Shown in pieces: positions 1 to 5,320 of a stretch of DNA of 5,320 nucleotides. The notes beneath the pieces are model-generated. The model was not told where the DNA came from. It saw only the letters and a list, made by a program, of their open reading frames with translations, and searched no databases. The stretch lies in the NCBI GenBank assembly GCA_018897415.1, contig JAHIKR010000189.1:1-5320 (forward strand). The letters are read 5' to 3'. The stretch is from Pseudomonadota bacterium (GTDB lineage Bacteria > Desulfobacterota > Desulfobacteria > Desulfobacterales > ETH-SRB1). Each line of letters opens with the position of its first letter. Positions within the stretch are counted from its first letter, which is position 1. The position numbers and the translations under genes are program-made.

Positions 1-1
1 G

Positions 2-1078
2 AAAGGGATGCCCGCTATTCTTACGACTATCAGGGATATTACTGAAAGAAGGCTTCAGGAAATTGCAATTCAGGAAGAGACAGAGCGCCTAAGAAATGAG
101 AATATAAGGCTTAGATCTTCCATAAAGGAGAGATACAGGTTCGGAGATATTATTGGCAAAAGCCGGCCAATGCAGGAAATATATGAACTTATTTTAAAGG
201 CCGCTAATTCTGACGCCAATGTAGTTATTTATGGCGAATCCGGAACCGGCAAAGAAATGGTTGCAAGAGCCATACATGATATGAGCAATAGAAAAGATAA
301 GGATTTTGTTGCCGTGAACTGCGGAGCTATCCCTGAAACGCTTCTTGAAAGTGAATTTTTTGGATATAAAAAGGGAGCCTTTACCGGGGCAAACATGGAT
401 AAGCATGGATACCTGGACATTGCGGGTGGTGGCACTCTTTTCCTAGATGAAGTTGGTGAACTTGATCTCAACATGCAGGTAAAATTACTAAGAGTTATCG
501 ATGACGGAGGTTATACGCCTGTGGGCAGCAATAAGGCTAAATACTCAGATTTCCGCATTATAGCCGCTACGAATAAAAATTTGATGGAGCTGGTTAACAA
601 TAATTTGATGCGGGAAGATTTCTTTTACAGGATGCATGTAATTCCCGTTACTGTGCCGCCTTTAAGGGAGCGTAAGGAGGATATTCCCTTGCTGGTTGAA
701 CATTTCTTAAAGCTTCATTGTGATAGTAAAGAAAGGCAGAGCCTTCCAGTAAAGATATTTGAAGCTATAGACAATCATGATTGGCCCGGGAACGTTCGAG
801 AGCTAGAAAATGTTTTAAAACGTTATCTAACTATACAGCGCCTTGATTTTATCAATCCGCACAGGCCCCGAGAAGCAAATAAGGTTGATGATTCAAACAA
901 AGAATTTTTGAAGGATAGCAGGGGATTGCGTGATGCAGTTGAATTGTTTGAAAAAGACTATATTGCCAAGCTGTTAGATCATAATCAGTGGCACAGGGGT
1001 AAGACGGCAAAAATGCTTAATATACCCGAGAGAACTCTTTACAGGAAATTAAAGCAATTTAAGCTAATCAAGTCATAA
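2..1078 (+). CDS. PAS-containing sigma-54-dependent transcriptional regulator (5' partial)
   Basis: This is an enhancer-binding protein that uses ATP hydrolysis to open sigma-54 RNA polymerase complexes. Numbering from the ATG at 8, residues 1-14 (RDITERR) read like the end of a PAS domain. The frame stays open to base 2, so that ATG is very probably internal and the true start lies left of the window. Residues 15-42 form a charged, coiled-coil-like linker. The AAA+ domain follows with Walker A GESGTGKE (76-83), the sigma-54 contact loop GAFTGA (123-128), Walker B GTLFLDE (142-148), sensor I around 183-191, the arginine-finger segment REDFFYRM (202-209) and sensor II WPGNVREL (259-266). A Fis-type helix-turn-helix sits at 331-352. 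All catalytic motifs are intact, so it should be a working activator. No receiver domain is visible, which suggests ligand or redox sensing by PAS. Its likely target is the sigma-54 promoter 178 bp past its stop. Confidence 0.95.
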   Translation, partial: KGMPAILTTIRDITERRLQEIAIQEETERLRNENIRLRSSIKERYRFGDIIGKSRPMQEIYELILKAANSDANVVIYGESGTGKEMVARAIHDMSNRKDKDFVAVNCGAIPETLLESEFFGYKKGAFTGANMDKHGYLDIAGGGTLFLDEVGELDLNMQVKLLRVIDDGGYTPVGSNKAKYSDFRIIAATNKNLMELVNNNLMREDFFYRMHVIPVTVPPLRERKEDIPLLVEHFLKLHCDSKERQSLPVKIFEAIDNHDWPGNVRELENVLKRYLTIQRLDFINPHRPREANKVDDSNKEFLKDSRGLRDAVELFEKDYIAKLLDHNQWHRGKTAKMLNIPERTLYRKLKQFKLIKS

Positions 1079-1082
1079 AATA

Positions 1083-1096
1083 TGCCGTATATGGCA
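1083..1096. promoter_or_regulatory. Imperfect palindrome, candidate upstream activator site 1
   Basis: The sequence TGCCGTATATGGCA begins 5 bp after the activator stop codon. The TGCC/GGCA arms are perfect and the next pair is G/T. It lies about 160 bp upstream of the -24 element, a usual distance for sites bound by Fis-type dimers of sigma-54 activators. As RNA it could fold a 5-bp stem with a UAUA loop, but no U-run follows, so a terminator role is unlikely. The binding role is inference. Confidence 0.3.
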
Positions 1097-1153
1097 CACA
1101 TATAAAATGCTAAATTATATCAATAAGTAAAACTCAATTATTATATCCCTTCA

Positions 1154-1167
1154 TGTCATTAATGTCA
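1154..1167. promoter_or_regulatory. Imperfect palindrome, candidate upstream activator site 2
   Basis: The sequence TGTCATTAATGTCA is a 14-bp palindrome broken only by one T/T pair, with a perfect CATTAATG core. It also reads as two direct ATGTCA copies 9 bp apart (1153 and 1162). It is centred about 97 bp upstream of the -24 GG, within the normal range for an enhancer site. Nothing in the sequence shows which protein binds it. Confidence 0.3.
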
Positions 1168-1208
1168 GTTTATCTTCCTTTCTTTAGAGCTATTCATACC
1201 AAATAAAT

Positions 1209-1246
1209 ATAAATATCATCTATAAATACAGACAGATAAATATCAT
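1209..1246. repeat. 11-bp direct repeat ATAAATATCAT in the promoter region
   Basis: Exact copies of ATAAATATCAT lie at 1209-1219 and 1236-1246, 27 bp apart start to start, in very AT-rich DNA just upstream of the sigma-54 promoter. They could be a protein-binding or DNA-bending element, or simply a by-product of the base composition. Confidence 0.45.
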
Positions 1247-1255
1247 ATCAACTCT

Positions 1256-1272
1256 TTGGCACACCCATTGCT
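1256..1272 (+). promoter_or_regulatory. Sigma-54 (RpoN) -24/-12 promoter
   Basis: The sequence TTGGCACACCCATTGCT matches the sigma-54 consensus TGGCAC-N5-TTGCW at every fixed position. The invariant GG (1258-1259) and GC (1270-1271) are separated by exactly 10 bp. The predicted transcript start is near 1283, which leaves a leader of about 67 nt before the ATG at 1350. It points into the receiver gene and the tmc genes and lies just after a sigma-54 activator gene, which supports a functional role. Confidence 0.88.
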
Positions 1273-1349
1273 CAATAATCAATAAGATTCAAATATACTA
1301 CTAATTTCTTTGAGTTCTTCGCGCTTTGCTGTGAAAAAAAGTAATAAAA

Positions 1350-1763
1350 ATGGATATTCTACTTATTAATGATGATTTATTTACTGCCAGTGCCATTACA
1401 ACAAACATTGAAAAATTTGTCCGTAATATAGAAGCCGCTAATTCAGCCGAAGATGCCTTGATAAAGGTCAGAAATAATAAATTCGACCTTGTACTGCTCA
1501 ATATTTCTTCAAAGGCATTCGATGGTTGCAAATTAATTCAGCAACTTAAAAGTATATGTCCAGATATAAAGATTATTACTATAACCGATCAAAACTCAAG
1601 AGATTTGGAATTAAAAGTCAGAAAGCAGGGAGTGATTTTTTACATGATAAAACCTTTTAACACAAAGGTGCTGAAAGATATTGCGGATTATATTTCAAGT
1701 TCAAAGGAAAAATTGCGGATGGAAAGATTGCAGAAATTTCATGATGAGTGGGTCAGGCTTTGA
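1350..1763 (+). CDS. Stand-alone receiver-domain protein with Asn at the phospho-acceptor site
   Basis: This is a 137-residue CheY-like single-domain protein with no DNA-binding or enzymatic output domain. The receiver fold is readable: the acidic pair D8-D9 after strand 1, strand 3 DLVLL (46-50), the switch threonine T79 after strand 4, and the K101-P102 pair after strand 5. The residue after strand 3, which should be the phosphorylated Asp, is Asn51 (codon AAT at 1500-1502), so ordinary phosphorylation is not expected. Residues 111-137 form a charged C-terminal helix. The ATG at 1350 is the only sensible start because an in-frame TGA lies at 1332, yet there is no clear Shine-Dalgarno, only an A-rich stretch, unlike the three tmc genes. 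It is the first gene after the sigma-54 promoter and ends 64 bp before tmcD. A regulatory or adaptor role is inference. Confidence 0.88.
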   Translation: MDILLINDDLFTASAITTNIEKFVRNIEAANSAEDALIKVRNNKFDLVLLNISSKAFDGCKLIQQLKSICPDIKIITITDQNSRDLELKVRKQGVIFYMIKPFNTKVLKDIADYISSSKEKLRMERLQKFHDEWVRL

Positions 1764-1827
1764 TGAGTTTTTATGAAACCGTCAAATATATTTTTTATTA
1801 ACAGATTAAAGATTAGGAGGTTTTTAA

Positions 1828-3096
1828 ATGGTTAATATTGAAAACTGGGACTGGGAAAGCGAACAAAAAACGCTTGCCGAGCCGGCAAAATGGAAAGACC
1901 AGTTTGAAGATGTCTGGGAGCCTTATGTCAGTCCCGATGGCGAGAAGATAGCCTCTATTGTCAAAATAGGGGAAGGAGAATTCAACATATGTGTAAATGG
2001 AAACACATGGGAAGAACCCTTTGAAAAGATGTGGTATTCCAGATTTGCTCCTGACGGCAGGCTGACTGCACTGGCTTCAAGGGATGCGGAATGGACGATG
2101 GCTGTTGACGGTCAGCCCTGGGATGAGTCTTATGAGTATATTTGGGATACGAAGTTTAGTGTTGACGGCAAAGTTATAGTGGCTGTTGTTAAACATAATG
2201 ATGCATATGCTATTTCGGTTAATGGCAAGGCATGGGAATGTCCTGTCGCTCTCCATAGTATAGCAAGTCATGAAGTAAGCCCTGATGGAAATACTGTTGC
2301 CGCCATTGCGCAGACTGTTCCTCTAGGGCAGGCGGATCTTGAAGGATTTTTGAAAGGAACCTGGTCTGTGGTGGTAAACGGTAAACCATGGGAGAAGAAC
2401 TTTGTAAATGTATATGGACTGGCGATCAGTAATGACGGGATGCGGGTTGCATCAGAATACAGGGCTGCAATTTGTGACTACGGGATTGTTGTTAATGGAG
2501 CGTCCTGGAATGAAAAATTTGGTTGCACATGGGAACCTGTTTTTCACCCTATCATGAGCGATGAAGTGACTGCACCTGTCAGACAGGGTGGCCAGTGGTT
2601 TCTTGCGACTAACGGAAGAATAATATGGGACAGAGGCTTCCCAAGTCTTTTATATCAGACCTATAGCCCCGATGGAAGAAGGATCGCTGCATCAGTAGCC
2701 AAATCATTTGCCAAATGGACAATAGCTGTTGATGGAAAACCCTGGAATATGACATTCGGAGAATGTGTTTTGCGGCCCTGTTTTTCCCCTGATGGCAGAA
2801 GAGTCGCTGCAATCGCCAAAGATAGTGGTAACTGGTTGTTTGTACTTGACGGAAAAGTACTTGGAGGAGGTTTTGATAATATTTGGCCACCTGTATTTAC
2901 TCCGGATGGTAGCAGAGCAATATGTAAGGTCGAGAAGAACGGCAAGTATCGCATAGCAGTTGACGGACAAATTAGAGGCAGCGAGTACGAATTTTTGTGG
3001 GATCCTGTTATTTCTCCTGATGGCACAAAAGTTCTTATAAAGGGCGTGGAAGACGGAAAATATTATCGGCGAGTTATTCCGCCGGATAGAATATGA
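1828..3096 (+). CDS. tmcD: Tmc electron-transfer complex subunit TmcD, propeller-repeat protein
   Basis: This 422-residue protein is made almost wholly of ~40-residue repeats with a core like W-x-F-SPDG-IAA-V-W-VNGKPW. SPDG-type turns occur near residues 35, 74, 111, 151, 201, 280, 320, 358 and 396, with a worn copy near 240. VNG or VDG turns occur near 56, 93, 131, 183, 222, 301 and 378, with LDG at 340 and TNG at 261. The pattern resembles WD40/TolB-like beta-propeller blades and is rich in Trp. There is no signal peptide or membrane segment, so it should be cytoplasmic. A strong AGGAGG (1815-1820) lies 7 bp before the ATG. The TmcD name rests on the Trp-rich repeat architecture together with the adjoining tmcC- and tmcB-like genes. 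The exact function of TmcD is not known; a scaffold or interaction role is plausible. Confidence 0.82.
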   Translation: MVNIENWDWESEQKTLAEPAKWKDQFEDVWEPYVSPDGEKIASIVKIGEGEFNICVNGNTWEEPFEKMWYSRFAPDGRLTALASRDAEWTMAVDGQPWDESYEYIWDTKFSVDGKVIVAVVKHNDAYAISVNGKAWECPVALHSIASHEVSPDGNTVAAIAQTVPLGQADLEGFLKGTWSVVVNGKPWEKNFVNVYGLAISNDGMRVASEYRAAICDYGIVVNGASWNEKFGCTWEPVFHPIMSDEVTAPVRQGGQWFLATNGRIIWDRGFPSLLYQTYSPDGRRIAASVAKSFAKWTIAVDGKPWNMTFGECVLRPCFSPDGRRVAAIAKDSGNWLFVLDGKVLGGGFDNIWPPVFTPDGSRAICKVEKNGKYRIAVDGQIRGSEYEFLWDPVISPDGTKVLIKGVEDGKYYRRVIPPDRI

Positions 3097-3097
3097 G

Positions 3098-3147
3098 AAA
3101 ATCGATTTTGTTTAATGGGTTAGTTTTAACTATCTGGTTAGACAGTT
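3098..3147. other. Palindrome and small hairpin in the tmcD-tmcC spacer
   Basis: The 81-bp spacer holds a perfect 12-bp palindrome AAAATCGATTTT (3098-3109), starting one base after the tmcD stop. A stem-loop follows with arms AACTATCT (3128-3135) and AGACAGTT (3140-3147), a GGTT loop and one A/C mismatch. No T-run follows the hairpin, so neither looks like an intrinsic terminator. A role in message processing or stability is possible but unproven. Confidence 0.4.
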
Positions 3148-3177
3148 TAAGAAATATTATCTAAGGGGGGAAGACAT

Positions 3178-3825
3178 ATGTATGAATTTCTAAGCGGGCC
3201 AATGGTCTGGATAGCTTTCATTATATTTATTGCGGGCAGCCTGTACAGGATAATTTATATGCTGCAAGGCGCCAAAAAGGATAAGATTGTGTTTCCTCAT
3301 ATGTCCTTTAAGCACAGTGTCGCATCTTTGATTCACTGGATGATACCGTTTAACAGCCGATATATGAGGCAGAGACCTATATTTACTATCATTTCTTTTG
3401 CGTTTCATATCTGCTTAGTATTTACACCTATCTTTCTTTTGGCTCATATCGTTTTGTTTGATGAATCGTGGAATATAAGCTGGTGGCATATACCAGACGA
3501 GGTTGCAGACTGGATGGCAATTGTTGTTATTGCAGGCGGTATTTTTTACTTATTAAGAAGATTGACAGATCCTGTTGTTAATAATGTTACAGATGCTTCG
3601 GATTATCTTTTGCTGACAATAACAGTACTGCCCTTTATAACCGGTTTTATTGCTTACCATCAGTGGTTTGATAACAGAACTATGATTATCCTTCATATGA
3701 TTGCCGGAGAGATAATGTTGATAGCTATACCTTTTACAAGATTGAGTCATATGCTCTTCTTTGTATTTACAAGAGCATACTATGGCAGTGAATCCGGGTA
3801 TATAAGGCGCTCAAAAGACTGGTAA
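3178..3825 (+). CDS. tmcC: Tmc electron-transfer complex subunit TmcC, membrane cytochrome b
   Basis: This 215-residue integral membrane protein has about five hydrophobic helices (roughly 8-28, 70-94, 111-127, 143-162 and 169-197). It fits the NarI/HmcE/DsrM family of dihaem cytochrome b subunits, which pass electrons between periplasmic cytochromes or quinone and cytoplasmic iron-sulfur partners. Likely haem ligands are H77 and H90 in helix 2, and H173 and H191 in helix 5. The 18-residue spacing of the last pair equals that of His187 and His205 in E. coli NarI. The family relation is well supported; exact ligand assignment is inference. A strong purine-rich ribosome site, AAGGGGGG (3163-3170), lies 7 bp before the ATG. 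It sits between tmcD and tmcB, and its short length, with no large soluble domain, fits TmcC better than DsrM. Confidence 0.87.
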   Translation: MYEFLSGPMVWIAFIIFIAGSLYRIIYMLQGAKKDKIVFPHMSFKHSVASLIHWMIPFNSRYMRQRPIFTIISFAFHICLVFTPIFLLAHIVLFDESWNISWWHIPDEVADWMAIVVIAGGIFYLLRRLTDPVVNNVTDASDYLLLTITVLPFITGFIAYHQWFDNRTMIILHMIAGEIMLIAIPFTRLSHMLFFVFTRAYYGSESGYIRRSKDW

Positions 3826-3876
3826 GAATTAAACGTCTCGGAATTTCTACAACCTGTTAAAATTTCCGCGACCTTA

Positions 3877-3908
3877 GTCGAGTAGTTAAATAGTCGAGTT
3901 GTCGTGTT
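3877..3908 (+). repeat. Degenerate 8-bp tandem repeat, consensus GTCGAGTT
   Basis: Four successive 8-mers read GTCGAGTA, GTTAAATA, GTCGAGTT and GTCGTGTT, followed by GTAAGGGG. Seen another way, TAGTCGAGT is repeated exactly at 3875-3883 and 3891-3899. The array lies between tmcC and tmcB and is unlike the flanking coding DNA. It may be a remnant of a dispersed intergenic repeat. Confidence 0.6.
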
Positions 3909-3919
3909 GTAAGGGGGAC

Positions 3920-3962
3920 TTGAACCATTCGACCAATTGTGAGCGAAGCGAACTAAGTTCAA
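3920..3962. repeat. Inverted repeat upstream of tmcB
   Basis: TTGAAC (3920-3925) is complementary to GTTCAA (3957-3962). Inside it, TTCG (3928-3931) can pair with CGAA at 3944-3947 or at 3949-3952. This would give a loose stem-loop in the leader ending 11 nt before the tmcB GGAGG. Pairing is short and interrupted, so any regulatory effect is uncertain. Confidence 0.35.
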
Positions 3963-3985
3963 ACATATTCCATGGAGGATGTAGT

Positions 3986-5320
3986 ATGAAACCAACTATA
4001 GCTAAAAGAGAACCGGTTGAAGATGCAGCATTAGACAATCAGGTTGCGAAACTCACGCCGGAGCAGATAGAAAGAGTTGTTAACGGGGTTTTAAATAATG
4101 AGACAGCCGGGCGTATGTGGACCTATGTAAATACCTGCATACACTGCGGTCTTTGTGCTGAAGCCTGCCAATGGTATTTATCCAATGATAGAGATGTAAG
4201 CTATGCACCGGTTACAAAAATAAAAGATACAATATGGCCGATGTTAAAAAACAAGGGTAAAGTCAGCGCTGAATTTATAAAGAGATGTGCGGAAATTGCT
4301 TATACCGAATGTAATGTTTGCCGGCGATGCGGTATGTATTGTCCATTTGGGGTAGATATTGCGTATATGCTTCTTATAGTCCGCCGTATATGTGCAAAAT
4401 TGGAAATGGTGCCACTATACCTGCAGGATACAGTTCATAGCCATGCTGCTACCATGAATCAGATGTGGGTAAAGCCTGATGAATGGATAGATACTTTACA
4501 GTGGCAGGAAGAGGATGGGCAGAGCTATGTACCAAGCGCACGTTTGCCTTTGGAAAAAGAAGGAGCGGAGATCATGTACTCAGTTATCGGTCCTGAGCCA
4601 AAATTTCTGGCCCAGCTTTTGGGTAATATCACGGTGATTATGGCTGTAGCCGGACTGGACTGGACAATGCCTGCTTTTGCAGGATGGGATAACAGCAATA
4701 TGCCTATGTTTTCAGGTGATTTTGAGATTATGGCCCGCGTTGAAAGGCTACATCATGAAACTGCTCAGAGACTAAAGGTAAAGAAAATTGTAATGGGGGA
4801 GTGCGGTCATGCTTTCAGGGGCGCAGAGTATGATGGCCCTACCTGGATGGGCTGGTTGAGACCGCCCATACCTATTGTTCATGCAATAGACTTTTATTAT
4901 GACCTGTTAACAAGCGGTCGAATAAAGATAGCCAAAAAGATTGAAGGGCCGATTACCGTACAGGACCCCTGCAACGTTATAAGAAATCGTGGTTTGGGTG
5001 ATAAACTGCGCTATATTATGCGTGCTGTCTGTGAAGATTTTGTAGATGTTAAAGACACCCATAGATATAATTATTGCTGCAATGCAGGCGGCGGGGTTAT
5101 TAATTGCGGTCCGCCGTGGAAGAAGAAAAGGGTTGCTAGTAATAAGATAAAGGCAGAGCAACTAAGGGAAACCGGTGCACATACTGTTGTAACGCCTTGC
5201 CATAACTGCCACAGCGGTATAGAAGATATTATCCATACCTTTAAAGTTGGTATGGAAGTAAAATTCTACAGCGACCTTTTGATCGAAGCAATGGAAATTC
5301 CCGAGCATCTTAAACCAAAA
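3986..5320 (+). CDS. tmcB: Tmc electron-transfer complex subunit TmcB, HdrD/DsrK-like iron-sulfur protein (3' partial)
   Basis: The frame is open from the ATG at 3986 to the window edge (445 codons, no stop reached). GGAGG at 3974-3978 supports the start. Two ferredoxin-type [4Fe-4S] motifs lie near the N-terminus: C51-C54-C57-C61 and C109-C112-C115-C119-P. The C-terminal half carries one full CCG domain: C329, the pair C364-C365 followed by NAGGG, and C405-x-x-C408. In HdrB/HdrD such domains bind a special catalytic [4Fe-4S] cluster. The first CCG domain is degenerate, with GECGHAF (271-277) retaining one Cys. There is no signal peptide, so it should be cytoplasmic, taking electrons from TmcC. 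HmcF and DsrK are close relatives; the adjoining tmcC and tmcD favour TmcB. About 35 residues after the last cysteine are seen, so the gene probably ends soon after the edge. Confidence 0.87.
   Translation, partial: MKPTIAKREPVEDAALDNQVAKLTPEQIERVVNGVLNNETAGRMWTYVNTCIHCGLCAEACQWYLSNDRDVSYAPVTKIKDTIWPMLKNKGKVSAEFIKRCAEIAYTECNVCRRCGMYCPFGVDIAYMLLIVRRICAKLEMVPLYLQDTVHSHAATMNQMWVKPDEWIDTLQWQEEDGQSYVPSARLPLEKEGAEIMYSVIGPEPKFLAQLLGNITVIMAVAGLDWTMPAFAGWDNSNMPMFSGDFEIMARVERLHHETAQRLKVKKIVMGECGHAFRGAEYDGPTWMGWLRPPIPIVHAIDFYYDLLTSGRIKIAKKIEGPITVQDPCNVIRNRGLGDKLRYIMRAVCEDFVDVKDTHRYNYCCNAGGGVINCGPPWKKKRVASNKIKAEQLRETGAHTVVTPCHNCHSGIEDIIHTFKVGMEVKFYSDLLIEAMEIPEHLKPK

Noticed and set aside
8..10. ATG at 8 as the true start of the sigma-54 activator.
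   Set aside because: The frame is open to base 2, the following residues read as the end of a PAS domain, and no ribosome site fits; the gene is better treated as 5' partial.
1093..1110. TGGCACAC at 1092-1099 as a second sigma-54 promoter.
   Set aside because: The positions 10 bp after GG (1105-1106) are AA, not GC; the nearest GC is 14 bp away, which is incompatible with the fixed spacing.
1246..1258. TATCAACTCTTTG as an IHF site (WATCAANNNNTTR).
   Set aside because: It fits the short consensus but overlaps the -24 element, whereas a helping IHF site should lie between enhancer and promoter; chance in AT-rich DNA is likely.
1764..1827. Terminator between the receiver gene and tmcD, suggested by a T-run near 1790.
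   Set aside because: No stem-loop precedes the T-run, and the short gap fits co-transcription.
2609..3026. Antisense and other-frame open frames within tmcD, and similar ones within the other genes.
   Set aside because: They lie wholly within strongly supported genes, have no ribosome sites or recognisable motifs, and mirror the repeats of the sense protein.
3920..3985. In-frame TTG at 3920 as an alternative tmcB start adding 22 residues.
   Set aside because: The G-run before it ends only 2 nt away, TTG is a rare start, and the ATG at 3986 has a well-spaced GGAGG.
3986..5320. dsrK or hmcF as the identity of the last gene.
   Set aside because: The domain layout is shared, but the neighbours (short five-helix cytochrome b and Trp-rich propeller protein) fit the Tmc complex; dsrM-type and hmc-type partners are not seen.

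Overview
The window looks like a low-to-moderate GC (roughly 40%, by eye) sulfate-reducing bacterium, most likely of the Desulfobacterota (former Deltaproteobacteria). This rests on a set of genes matching the Tmc transmembrane electron-transfer complex, known from sulfate reducers such as Desulfovibrio vulgaris, next to a sigma-54 activator. I cannot name the genus.

Layout, all genes on the + strand. (1) 2-1078: the C-terminal part of a PAS-containing sigma-54 enhancer-binding protein, cut by the left edge. The N-terminus read from the ATG at 8 is really the end of a PAS domain. (2) 1079-1349: a 271-bp AT-rich control region. It holds an essentially perfect sigma-54 -24/-12 promoter (1256-1272), two imperfect palindromes upstream that could be activator sites, and an 11-bp direct repeat. 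(3) 1350-1763: a stand-alone receiver-domain protein whose phospho-acceptor Asp is replaced by Asn51. (4) 1828-3096: tmcD, a soluble protein built of about ten ~40-residue propeller-type repeats. (5) 3178-3825: tmcC, a five-helix membrane cytochrome b of the NarI/HmcE type. (6) 3826-3985: a 160-bp spacer with a degenerate 8-bp tandem repeat and an inverted repeat. (7) 3986 to the right edge: tmcB, an HdrD/DsrK-like iron-sulfur protein with two [4Fe-4S] motifs and a CCG domain, still open at 5320.

Working model (inference): the PAS-type activator senses a cellular, perhaps redox, signal and turns on the sigma-54 promoter. That promoter would transcribe the pseudo-receiver and tmcD-tmcC-tmcB as one operon. 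In the known Tmc complex, electrons from periplasmic hydrogen or formate oxidation enter through the tetrahaem cytochrome TmcA, cross the membrane through the b-haems of TmcC, and reach cytoplasmic TmcB. The tmcA gene is not in the window. The order here (D-C-B) is the reverse of the tmcABCD order of D. vulgaris, so tmcA may lie just past the right edge.

The most notable points are the sigma-54 promoter joined to an adjacent activator, the D-to-N pseudo-receiver at the head of a respiratory-complex operon, the reversed tmc order, and the repeat-bearing tmcC-tmcB spacer.
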